Source: Glebionis coronaria
Taxonomy: Eukaryota > Streptophyta > Magnoliopsida > Asterales > Asteraceae
DNA: 64,000 bases
NCBI GenBank assembly: GCA_025667525.1
Contig: JANFOE010000190.1
Location: 188,501 to 252,500 of the forward strand
Reading direction: 5' to 3'
The position numbers and the translations under genes are program-made. Positions within the stretch are counted from its first letter, which is position 1, and each line of letters begins with the position of its first letter. Shown here piece after piece: positions 11,936 to 22,713 of this stretch. The notes below the pieces were generated by a model. It made no database searches and had not been told where the DNA came from. It worked only from the letters and a program-made list of their open reading frames with translations.

Positions 11936-14859
11936 GTTATGTAAAACCAAAACCCGAACATAAAATCAATAATAAGACCCCGTATTGCTAGTCAGGCAAT
12001 TCATTGTAATTCAGTGCGTATAGCAGTATTTCATTATTTGGATTATTATAAGCCGCATGACATTGTTACCTTACTAGAACAAACAAAGAGTAGCTAGCCC
12101 GAAACTCAATTTGCCCATCTAAGTTAGCGTGTCGTCACAAAGATAACGTTATGGAAATCTTCTCATACATAAATTCACTTACCAATCAATGTGGCACGAC
12201 GGGGATCAACCGTCAAGGCGCGAACTGGGGTTATCATCCCCAAATAGTACTATTATATACACAAGCGTCTACCAAATCCCGGTAGTTCACAATTCATGCT
12301 AATGGGACTTTTAGTGACATAACCTAACTTTAATAATCCATTTTATCTCATACATTGGGGCATAAAATCATTCATCGGGTCATACAATCATTCGGGTCCA
12401 AATCAATAAACAAGCAATCGGGACAACTGGTGTCCTATTTTTATTAAAACTAACATGTTATATCCCTCGCGGGTTTATAAAACATCTCATAAAAACATTT
12501 AAAAGAGTGCGAGGCTATGAACTCACGTTGATGTGGGAAAGCGGGTTATCGGCAATTCAGATGTACGGTACATGCTTCAATCACGGAAACCTAAAAAAAT
12601 AATACTGTCTTAGACTCTTGTCTAATGACTTTATAAAAAAATAATAATTATGTATACATATGATGATTTTATATATATGATGATGATCAAGTGGGTTTAT
12701 ACATTCTCATTTACTCATTTTAGTGTTATGTATTGGTAACTTTTATACTAGTTTACTAGTTTTACCTATTTACGTGTTTTAGGTCCAATAAGCCTATTAT
12801 AAGTCCATAACCTTAAATTAGACCATTTTAGACTTTTATTATCAGTATTATACTTTACATGTTGGGCCCAAGTGGGTTAAGCCCAATAAGTAAATTTATA
12901 AGTGTTTAGCCCATTTAGTTGGATTATTAGTCCAATAATGCTAACTTAGCCCGTTTATGTCCATATGTTATATAGTTCGGGTTTTATCGGTTTTACTTGT
13001 ATTAAGTACTTATATATCAGTATATGACTTTTAAAAAGTTTACATTAGACGGGTCCGATCGTCTATGTTTTAATTGACGAAAAACGTTAATTTTACGGTA
13101 CTAGCCGAAAAGACGTAAAAATCATGTTTATAGTTTTTATAACTTATAAAACTTACCAAACTACCATTTTTATATAATTTCCATTTATTTATCCTTATAC
13201 ATATTTATATAAATGAAATATATAAGTTAGTGGGTTTTAATTTCACGTTTTATACTATATTATTTTGAGTGCTTATATAATACTATTAAACTTTAATTTC
13301 ACAAAATCTGATTTTTAGTTTCACTTTCACCATTTTTATCATATCTTGAGTTCTATAAGAAGATAGAAGCTCATTTAGCAATATTTTAACCTTGTTACCT
13401 ATGGTTTTCCATCTTTTTGACCATTTTTGGAAGAAATAAACTTCATATTATGTGCTACAAATAAGTTAGCTATAGCTACTTCTCAATCCATGTCTAAGTA
13501 TCCTTAACAGTCCCTACAAAACAGACTATTTAGATTGGTATACTAATTGTTTTGATCATATCTCACTCATTTTGATGATTCCATTGCATGGCCAACTCTC
13601 ATATGTGTATAACATCTAATACATACTGTAAAGTGATTCCACTATGCCATTTTATCAGTTTATCATTTGGTTACTTACTGTTTTTATACAGCCATCATAT
13701 TTAGCAAGATTTTAACCTTGTTACCTATGGTTTTCCATCTTTTTGACCATATTTATCAACACTTGATCCCCACACAACATTTTTATCATCATATATTCAT
13801 CATATACATATAAAATAGGAAAGAAAATACAAGATTACATAATAAAAATAACAAGAGGATAGGAAGAACAATCTTTATACCACCAAGATTAAGTAGTTTA
13901 TGAAAAGGCTTGGATTTTGATGGAAACACTTGTGATAGAGCAACACCAACTCTGAAGACCACCAATCTTTGTAAACTTCTTGTAGAAATCAGCCCTTGGA
14001 CATCACCAAATCTTCTCCTTCGATGTTAAAATCACCACCAATCAATAGAGCTTGAAAAGGGCTTCATCATATGTGTGAATAACATAGGATTTCATGGTTA
14101 AATTTGATCAAATGAGGGTGTTTAGGGGTGGTGGTGGACGAAATTTAGAGAGAGAGGAGAGAATGAGAGTGGTTTGCATGAGTGAAATTGGTTTTGGGAG
14201 AATGGTTTTGGGGTGTAGTTGGTTTGATAGCTTACTTTGTAAGCTTAGCTAACAAGTGTTAACTTGTTAGCTACAACTTTGCCACATCTTGTGATGTGGT
14301 GGCATTGTGTAGCCGTCCCATATAATGGGGTGGGGAAAAACTTGTTTTGTCTCATCCCACTAATTTACGAGTATTCCTCGATTCTAGTTTACTCGATTTA
14401 CGTGCCCTCGGATCGTTTCCGAAAAATGTTTTTATAAATTATGAATCAACGGCAAAAAACGAATCTAATAAAAATTGTCTCATAAAAAACGGAGTTCAAA
14501 AACGTAAATACGTAATCCTAAGGTTTCCGGTTTAGTCGTAAAGGTCGTTAAATTATAATCGTAAGTCCTAATCTCTTATCGTAAATTTGTGAGTTTATTA
14601 ACCAACACAAATTTAAAATCTCAAAATAATATTCACGGATAAATTTATTTTCTGAAATGTCGGACTGTCACCAAAACTGTGTATGTAAACGTAAGCACGT
14701 AACGTAGAATCCTCCGGTTTAGACGTAGTCGATGCTACTTCAAGACGTAAATCCAAATTTCTTCCCAATAATAAGTGAGTTCATAATATAATATTAAAAT
14801 AATGTTTTTAAATAATATTTGAGAATAAAATATCAACCATAAACTGACGGATTGTCACA
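11936..14859 (-). repeat. G2 3' LTR, inner segment
   Basis: Resumes at GTTATGTAAAACC and matches the sibling LTR (38344..38589 plus 40819..43446) to the GACGGATTGTCACA end. It carries a private duplication at 13373..13425: about 53 bases including ACCTTGTTACCTATGGTTTT, copied from about 13699..13750 of the same LTR and absent from the sibling. Confidence 0.88.
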
Positions 14860-14885
14860 GCATTTACCCCTAAACAGGATCTTTG
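14860..14885 (-). other. G2 polypurine tract
   Basis: On the minus strand CCTGTTTAGGGGTAAATGC runs into TGTGACAATCC, the start of the 3' LTR, preceded by a GAGGACAAAGATC word typical of the end of plant chromovirus pol. Confidence 0.75.
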
Positions 14886-15159
14886 TCCTCAAAGATCAAT
14901 TTATCTTACTACTCGCTTCTTATAGAGTTAAAGCCATGTGGGTATTTCCTCCACATTCAGTCTTTTCTCTCAAGCGTAATCCATTACAATACGCGAGTTT
15001 CATCAAACATAACTACGAGAATAAGATCAGGCTAAATGTTGACTTACTATCTCTATCCAAGATGTTCACGGGTTTTTGATGAATGCAACTTTTCGTTGAT
15101 CTAAACTTTATCAAGAAGAATTCAGATTTTCACTTGATAGACATTTTATCAAGTCAGAT

Positions 15160-16390
15160 TTACAAAACATAATTCACGCAGCCCTTGAAGTCATAGGGTA
15201 GATCCAGCTTATATGCCTTTGAAACCAACTTTTACATCATCTCAATGGTCCCATACAACGGGGACTTGTTTCCCATGATCTTTCAGATCATCAATTCATT
15301 TCTCCAAGGTGAAAATTTTTGGCGTAACTTCGCTACCCATCCTGCACTTCAAGATCTACACTTCATATTCACATAACCTTCTGCCTACTACCGGCAGTCA
15401 ATAATCAGATCCTAATTTCAACAACCATTTCAGGTCTTGTGGGTCGGGTATTTTGTAAGGTTAGGTATGTCGTCATAGAAACCTTAAACCTAAAAGACAT
15501 GTCCAACTTACAGTGGGTGTATGTCGGGTGTCTTCGTCCCAACTCCTGCTTATAGATGCTCTTATATTTAGATCCTAACAAGATTCGATCTCAATCGTAA
15601 TACGATAATTATCAATGATAATCCCTCCAAAGTATTTTGTATCGTTACCAAAGGTCAATCATTCAAAGATAAAACAACACTTCTAGTATTTTGTATCGTT
15701 ACTTTACCTCGTCCCTTCGACTAGGGTGGCAAACAGTACTCTCATCAAGGTTCGTTCTCAATAACTTTTGAGCAAATCTCTAGAAATTCGATGCGAAGCG
15801 AGGATCTTGATAGAGATGATCGATACAGGCACACTATGTTTACACAATTCCTTTAAATACAAAGAGTCAATTTCTTCATCGAGAATTTATCATTAACTGG
15901 AATGATATTAGTAGATTTGGTCAGTCTGTCGACGATGACCCAAATCGAATCAAATTCCGATGATGACCTTTGCAATAGTTAGACGTTTACTAATGTATGA
16001 GGCGATGTCTGTCTTCATAATTTGCCATCAGTACAACTTCTTCAGATAAAGATACATTAAATCAGACATGGCATGAATAGAATACTTAAACTTATGAGAT
16101 TCTAACATGACAAAATCTCACAATCCTCCATATTTAGGCAACCACAAGTGGCCTTTAAAACATTTAACGCCATCGGCTTCTCAATTCTAATGGTTCACAT
16201 TAGCGGCGAACCCATTTTATTATCTATATTACCTTTTTTTATATAAGTATCAGCTATTTTTAAATTGCTCGGCAATTTATTTTGCAAAATCATTACTAAG
16301 GAACACATCCTAATTGAATCTTTATCCTTTCTATATAATGTGTCAGTATCTACATTCACCTTTCCTGATGAAGTAATTATCATGAGCGCA
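15160..16390 (-). pseudogene. G2 RNase H end and integrase remnants (Ty3/gypsy)
   Basis: Minus-strand translation gives, in pol order: GKVNVDTDTLYRKD at 16383 downward (the GKANVVADALSRK end of RNase H); a VDRLTKSTNIIP stretch at about 15899..15935 (integrase core, usually VDRLTKSAHFLP); LYLKELCKHSVPVSIIS at about 15785..15870 (usually RHGVPVSIISDRD); and GPFEMM then SKAYKLDLPYDFKG near 15190..15260, the GPFEI.. YKLELP region close to the chromodomain end. Frames change between blocks and stops are frequent. Catalytic residues cannot all be found. Confidence 0.8.
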
Positions 16391-16948
16391 ATTCATTCAG
16401 AATTTATTTCTTCATATTTCCTAAGTTTTAGTCTTGTCTCAACTATTATTTTTATTAGTTTTCCTCAATCCGACGTTTAAAGTGTCGATAAATATTACAA
16501 GTAATTAAATAATAAATATTTAATTTTATGAAATGTAAACGTAAAAATTTTAAATTTCTTAGTTCAACCAATTATAATAAAATGTACAAATAAATTTGAA
16601 TTTAATTAACAAGATTTTTGTTGATTTATCGAAAATAATTAATAAGATCCGTCAATGTTAGAAAAATTCTTTGTTTATACTTTGGTCAAAATTTTCTTAC
16701 TTGAAAAGAAAAAATTGTTGTTCCAAATTCCAAGTCATGGTTTAAATGGTTTCCTCAATCCCTCTTAGATTGTCTTGAGGTATGCACAAACATTTACCCC
16801 TAAACAGGAGTTTAGTTAAATGATTTGGGTATAAGGGAATAATCCCTCAAAAGTTCTTTTTGATAAAACATTTGTCAAAATACATTTGCACTTTCTTTTT
16901 GGTAAGGCCAAAAGTCTTAAATGACTTCTAATTTTTGAAGAGTCAATA
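16391..16948. other. Unassigned AT-rich stretch left of the Helitron
   Basis: Belongs to G2 or to a further insertion; it does not read as pol on the minus strand. It contains CATTTACCCCTAAACAGGA (16791..16809), a 19-base exact repeat of the G2 purine-tract region at 14861..14879. Confidence 0.4.
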
Positions 16949-17065
16949 TCTCTACATTATATATAAGAGGAGGGATATGCCACATAATCATGTTGCTAAT
17001 CCATGTCATCACTTTCCTTTTTTATATTTTTCCGAATTTTAATTATTTAGTAAAAAGTATGCCAC

Positions 17066-17132
17066 TTTTGGGAGTCGAACCTGGATCTTCAAACTCACTA
17101 CATACAGCTCCCACCACTAGACTGAACGAACA
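17066..17132 (-). other. tRNA-like A-box/B-box pair, possible SINE head or tRNA relic
   Basis: On the minus strand GGTTCGACTCC (17071..17081) is an exact RNA polymerase III B box (GGTTCGANNCC). About 33 bases upstream, CAGTCTAGTGGTGGGAGC looks like an A box in tRNA spacing. No full cloverleaf or 3' tail was identified. Could be a tRNA-derived SINE fragment or a degenerate tRNA gene. Confidence 0.45.
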
Positions 17133-19112
17133 GTTTTGATATCCGAAAGCAAAATCATATTAATAAACGCGGGCTGATTCTTGAGGTTGATTGAAACAAA
17201 ATCGATCATATCTTTTGATATTTACCAAATCACAAAGATTGTCATTATTACCATTAGCGGCTCATCCCCTACAGTTTCATCCAAAACTCAATTTTTAGCA
17301 TCCCCGTATACGGCTCAAGATAACCCATCCCAATAAAACACAGTTTCATCAAAACCCTATTTTTTTCTCCAACATCGGCTTCATAATAATCTTTTGAGGT
17401 AATATTAAATTTAATTTGTTCAATTATTGATTTTAATTTTGTAATGTTTATAAAGTTTTAATTATTGATTTTGTGGATTTTATATATGGCGATTTTTCGG
17501 GGGATCAATTAGTTTAGATTATTAGGCTGTCAATAGCTTGCTATAAAGATTAGATGTCATCTCTTAAATATGATTTGTGAGGATAATTTGTTTTTACTTT
17601 TACCTTCAGATTCATGTTACTGAACAAATAGGACCTGGTGACATATTAATCTTTTTTCACAGTAACAAACATCGTATTGTTATAATAAAAATTGGAAAAG
17701 ATACCTATCACTTTTGAAATTCTAATATCATAAACCCTGAGATTCTATCATTCGGTTCCTGTAAACAAGGTTAGTTTAATCCATCGAATAAGGTTCGCAT
17801 CCCATTACGATACGTTTTTCTTCATTGTTTTCTACACTATCTTCATTCTCATACTTCAGATATTCATCATTTTTTCCTATAATTATCAATCAGATCGACC
17901 AAGAGCGCAAAGGGTCAGATGGAGTACTATCAGAATGATTTTGAAACATCCATGCTCAACGATACAACATCATATTATTCAATCAAGGCTTCAAACTTCT
18001 TAACATGATGTGTACTGTATTTATTATTAAACTAATTGGTATGTGCCCTTTTCACAGAATCTAAAAATTATGTGTAGATGCTGAAAATTATGTTTTTAAT
18101 TCATGAATTCATGATATGAGTTTCCTTTGCCTCTGCTAGGTTAATTTGCCATTATGTTGGATTTGGATTTGTGTTCATGAACTAAGTAAGTTTCTAAATG
18201 CCGTAGAAAATTCAAGCTCATTAGTTTTCAAAATCAAGTTCTGAATGCCTTAGTAAGCTTCTAAATGCCTTAGTCATTCCAAGTTTGTTTGATATCTATA
18301 TACATGTGTTATTCAAATTATAGCAGGCATTGTCCAAAGTGATTTTCTTACATCTATATAAGTGTTCATGAGGTATAGAAATATGTGTGTTAAAGGTTAC
18401 ACATGTGGAATAAACTCACTTATTTAGCTCTTTCCGGATCACCTTTTATTTATACACATTTGTATCAAATCATATACCTGTCTAACATTAGCTTGAATTT
18501 TTCAGGATCTTTCGAACTGCACAAAACACAGTACACCATTCTTTTGCTCCCACATAAATGGCTATGTGTGAGTCTTGGTGTGGTAGCTCTACAAAATCCC
18601 ATGCTAAAACCATTGATCTTTGCAATAATCTGATGGCCAAGGAACCAAAGCTTCGGGTGAGGCATAATTTTCTTTATTTTTTGGCACCTGCAATCATTAC
18701 GATTTGGAATAAACAAGTTGAGTTCGTATAGACTAGTTAGCTATGTTGTATGTTTTTAAATAGGCAATTAAAAGCACGGTATAATGAACTGTTTCAGGGT
18801 TGACTTATATTTCCGAAAAAGTCCATTTAGTGTATGTTATACAAGTAAAGCTAAACCAAAACGTTCCTTTTTTTCTGCCTCGATCGTCCTTTCGTGATAA
18901 TTTTTTTGTGCAAATCTGTAAACCTTCTTACTAATTTACTGTGAAAAATTGTGACTGATACATCTACTTAAACCAGCTTTATTTATCATTTTTTTTTGCG
19001 GTCTGAAGTTTTGGTGCAGATGATCTCAATAGGGTTACCATCATGATGATGAACCAAGTAGCGGACGAACTCAGTATGCCGAATAAGCTACTTCCAGATT
19101 ATTGAAACATAA
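17133..19112. other. Helitron interior, no recognised gene
   Basis: AT-rich with UTR- or intron-like stretches: CT-rich runs with small direct repeats (CAGTTTCATC at 17271 and 17341), long T runs, and short open segments such as 18403..18633 that resemble no family I know. Probably captured upstream or intron sequence. Confidence 0.4.
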
Positions 19113-19226
19113 GCTGCTGAACTAGGAAAGATTCGGCATGTAAACATGTTGGCCCTTATTGCATATTACATGGGACCTAAAGGAGAAAAGCTTCCCGCGT
19201 TCGATTACATGAAAATCAAAGCTTAA
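19113..19226 (+). pseudogene. Captured fragment of LRR receptor-like kinase, IMK2-like
   Basis: A 37-codon open stretch encodes [20 protein letters not shown] followed by [12 protein letters not shown], then stops. This is the kinase N-lobe segment (alphaC to hinge) of plant LRR receptor-like kinases; the ALxAYYLGPKGEKLLVFDYM form is the one I recall from the IMK/PRK-like group (for example At3g51740). The Lys-containing ATP loop upstream and the catalytic loop downstream are absent. The TAA sits where the protein would run on to GSLASFLH. Clearly a gene fragment, not a functional kinase; it reads in the same direction as the SINA-like pseudogene 1.3 kb downstream. Confidence 0.72.
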
Positions 19227-19784
19227 TCAGGTATGATATATTACTATAGATTTCACATTCTAATTCTGCACATCATGTATATTTAGAAACATTGTCGTTG
19301 CAATAAGATTTTTTGAGCATTTAGATCAGTTTTGGCGATGTTGCATATTTAGTTTAGGTATTGGGAACTGGGCAGCGATTATATGACTTAAAGATGGAAA
19401 TATATTCTGCACGTGAAGGATATTCCTGTTTCTCACTCTCAATACGCATCTGAATCAGCATAGGCTGTGTAAGATCCTCATATCAGACATCTAATTTAAT
19501 AATTAAAACAACTAAACCCCTATTCAATTCTTACCATGTGTCTTAAACCGTGAAACAAACACATGGTAAAGGAAGTGGAGATGGTAGTTATGGAAGTGAG
19601 TTTTGTTAGAAAAGATGAAGTTAAAGGGTTTTTTTGTGGATATGAGTTTAGTTTGTGCTAATAATTAAATTTCTACAACCAACTTTGTTATTGCAGGGCT
19701 GAGTGAAGTTAAGTAATGGAAACAGAATTGATTGATGTAGACAAAATGGCGAATGAAATTATTGGAAAAGAAAATGTAGTGTTA

Positions 19785-19860
19785 CACAATCTATATCTTC
19801 ATTCTTACACAAGCTATATCTTTACATATTCTTACACAAGCTATATCTTAACAAATTCCT
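19785..19860. repeat. Short tandem repeat, CACAAGCTATATCTT unit
   Basis: Three consecutive copies of CACAA(T/G)CTATATCTT followed by a variable AT-rich spacer with ATTCTTA; period about 23 to 27 bases. Confidence 0.7.
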
Positions 19861-20282
19861 ACTTTTTCCACGCTAAAAGTTAAAACTGAATTACATTTAC
19901 AATTTTGGACTCACGGTGATCAGACTTAGTATCATATATATACATATAGCCTACAGCTCTTAAAACGTATACAAGAGAACGTAGTTTGAAATGATGGTAT
20001 AGGATATATAATGCGTTTTAGTATATGATAATTATGACAATTGCAACTTTACATGATGTGGTGTATCCTTCTTTGCCACTTTTGACATATGTTGTGTTTT
20101 ATAAATAGGTGGTTCGTGAGCTTACTGATTTCAGAATCGTGCTTAGAAATAATGACGCGGTCAAGACATTTGCTGCTGGCATAATTTGAAGGGCTACTGA
20201 AGCTAATTTCAGGCTCGTGGTGGTGGATATGACGCTTTCGACACATAAAAAAGGCACCGTGTATGAAACTATAAAATCTATG

Positions 20283-20371
20283 TTTAAGAGGTCGGAGTGT
20301 GTGTGTGAGTCATCATGAACCAAAGAGCTAAGCAACCAATAATGCCCAACACGCACTCCGACCTCTTAAAC
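20283..20371. repeat. Inverted repeat with overlapping direct repeat upstream of the SINA-like pseudogene
   Basis: TTAAGAGGTCGGAGTGTGTG (from about 20284) is the reverse complement, with one mismatch, of the CGCACTCCGACCTCTTAA arm near 20352..20370. The segment after each arm also contains a direct repeat (CCAAAGAGCT(A/G)AGCA and AATAATGCCCA). This mix is typical of a template-switch event. Confidence 0.7.
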
Positions 20372-20519
20372 CAAAGAGCTGAGCAGCAATAATGCCCATA
20401 TTCTCCTTTGGAACCATTCCTTTGCAAGAAGAAGACGACAACCGCCGACGTGTCATTGTCACACGCTGACGGTTCTCCAGTGAATCCCAACCGCCGATAG
20501 AAGTAGAAGCGGAAGAGAA

Positions 20520-21537
20520 AAAGGAGGAAGAGAAAAAAGAGAGGAAGATGAAGAGGTATTTAATAATGCGACTGGAGCGTTAGTGGCTGTGTTTACTGAG
20601 CCTGATGTTTTGGATTGTCTCATTTGCTATGCTCCTTTGTGTGTGCCTGTCTTTCAGGTATTCAATCTGAGTCTCGATCGCTCTTTTCTTATGTGTCTAA
20701 AGTGTTGGTGGATATATGTAGGAATGAAAAAAGAGTATATTATCCTTCTTAATTTTGGATGAACACACGCTTACCCGAAAATAAACAAAACCATATTCTT
20801 ACATGATATTGTAATCTGGATGGATTAAGCCTAATGCCATTAACATCAGTCTTATAATATTCGGTTTGTGGCATTGCAGTGTGAGAATGGCCATATAGCC
20901 TGCGACTCATGCAGCTCTAAGGTGAAGAGAAAATGTCCTTGCTGCACACCAATTGGTTACAATCGTTGTAGAGCTATCGAGAAGGTCATTGAATCAGTCT
21001 AAGTATCATGCAGATATGCTCAGTATGGTTGCAGAGAGACTGTGACTTACAATAAGAAACACGAGCACAAACAACTGTGTCCCTATGTCACATGCTTTTG
21101 TCCTCACCCATCATGTCCTTTTTATGATTTTTCCAAGAACCTTTACCTTCACTTTGGGATCCAACATGTGGCTTCCACAACCCGATTCACCTACAACACC
21201 GCCTTTACTCTTCCTGTTGAACTAAACCAGAAACATATTCTTCTTCAAGAAACAAAAAAGTGTCTTATTCATTCTTAATCATGAATTAAAAGAACATGAA
21301 CGGGCTTTCAATCTTGATTGTGTGGGACCAAGCACTCTAAAAACCTCATTCGAATATCAACTGATTGCTAAAAGTACAGAAACGTGTCTATCGATCCAGT
21401 TTGTACCGGCAATCTACTCAAAGTGGTCTGAACGTACACGCAAAAGGAGTTACTTAACCGTCACCTCTGACTTTTTGGGTTACAGTGGGAATCTGTCTCT
21501 TTATGTCTGCATAAAGAAAGCTGTCTTATCCGTATGA
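20520..21537 (+). pseudogene. SINA/SIAH-type RING E3 ubiquitin ligase pseudogene with retained intron
   Basis: Exon 1 (to 20657) ends with the first half of a C3HC4 RING, DCLICYAPLCVPVFQ; a 222-base GT..AG intron (20658..20879) follows in phase 0, and exon 2 continues CENGHIACDSC then CPCC, completing the RING. Next are the SINA zinc-finger region (CRYAQYGCRETV, CFCPHPSCPFY, LYLHFGIQHV) and the TRAF-like substrate domain (YQLIAKSTETCLSIQF, TSDFLGYSGNLSLYVCIKKA). Intact members of this family pair with E2 enzymes to ubiquitinate target proteins. Damage: TAA at 21000..21002 where a Lys codon is expected, and a +1 frameshift near 21255..21275. Exon 1 begins in a Glu/Lys-rich stretch with no clear start codon. 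The intron shows it was captured as DNA, not through mRNA. Confidence 0.85.
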
Positions 21538-22529
21538 GCGGTATTTTTTCTTTGATTCCTGCACTATGTTTCATTTTGATGGCAGGTGATGCCTTTCGAG
21601 AGGACAAGTCTAGGTAGCCTTATCGAGCGTAATGAACAAAACACGTCCGAACTTACATAAAATAACCATCATGTATCTGTTAGAGATTCTAAGTTGCGGA
21701 TGCTTAACAATTTATTTAGCATGGTTGTAGAAGATCCCAAGTCCCTGACATATGGGTTCAAATTGCGAGTCTCATATAGGTAACTGAAATCTGATAATGT
21801 AGCAACTCAATCTTGCACTATGAGTATGTCCACTTTTATATTGGATTTGAGATATTCGTTATCAAATAAATTCTTTTGTTTTAATCTTTCTGTGTTTGGA
21901 TTACACTTTATAGCGTTTTATGTATCCATGCTTCTCACAACTGGATGAACTATAAACTTTACGGTACATGCATTATCATTGTTTCACATTACTCTAAAGC
22001 ATCTAAAGGGAATTGAACCTGAATATTGTTAAAAATGTAGCACATGACACTTCAGTTATAACATGAATAACAATATTGTTTTCATGTTTATTAGGTCATG
22101 TTCTTGCGATGCCACAACGAATAGGTCTAGCAACATCAATTCAAAAGAAAAATCCTGCTAAGAATGATAGTTGGACTGCATTTTTCTGATTAAAGTTGGT
22201 TGCTGTATAAATAAAAAGGTGTTTGGATCAGGCTACTACATAAATCTGTCGGCGACAGTCCGCAGATCATTTTCGATAGGCTAAAGATGACGAGCTATTT
22301 TTTTCATTTTACACATATTGCAGCAAAGGTTTGATATATGACTTCAAATATCAGAAGGCTCGCACGTACAGTAGAACTCGACAAGGTGAGCTACTCACAC
22401 TGTTATCAGTTTATATATGTCCATTTGGGTCATTTTTGAACCCGTTGACATTTTTTATACAAATCCTACACTATCTATCTGTCTATAAATAATACCATTT
22501 CTATATATTAGGTATATATTAATTATCAG
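21538..22529. other. Helitron interior after SINA-like pseudogene, no recognised gene
   Basis: AT-rich, intron- or 3'UTR-like. I see no family-level coding match on either strand. Confidence 0.35.
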
Positions 22530-22713
22530 AACAACCACGACAGTATTGTCGGATTTGGGCAGCTAAAAACTACAATGCAGGCACAATTTGCTTTAGAGAA
22601 AAAGGTAAAAGAAAATTTCTCACATTCTTGGATGGTAATAAAGGAGGTGGGATCTTTACTATTGGAGAAGTAGTGGAACCAAAAGTCAACACAACACCAA
22701 TCCCAGATGATCA
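22530..22713 (+). pseudogene. Unrecognised exon-like segment with good splice signals
   Basis: Preceded by a pyrimidine-poor acceptor ending TTATCAG and followed by a perfect donor GTAAGT (22714). One frame is open throughout (from 22532) and encodes RIWAAKNYNAGTICFREK, KRKFLTFLDGNKGGGIFTIG and EVVEPKVNTTPIPDDQ. I do not recognise the family. Codon-like structure and splice sites suggest another captured host exon; without flanking exons its product cannot be named. Confidence 0.4.

Noticed and set aside
14347..14535. Matching plus-strand open frames in the two G2 LTRs (14347..14535 and 42928..43122)
   Set aside because: They match because the LTRs match; antisense to the element and without domain features.
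20440..20470. CGCTGACG in the Helitron as another copy of the Sirevirus motif
   Set aside because: Single isolated 7-base match outside the element; expected by chance.
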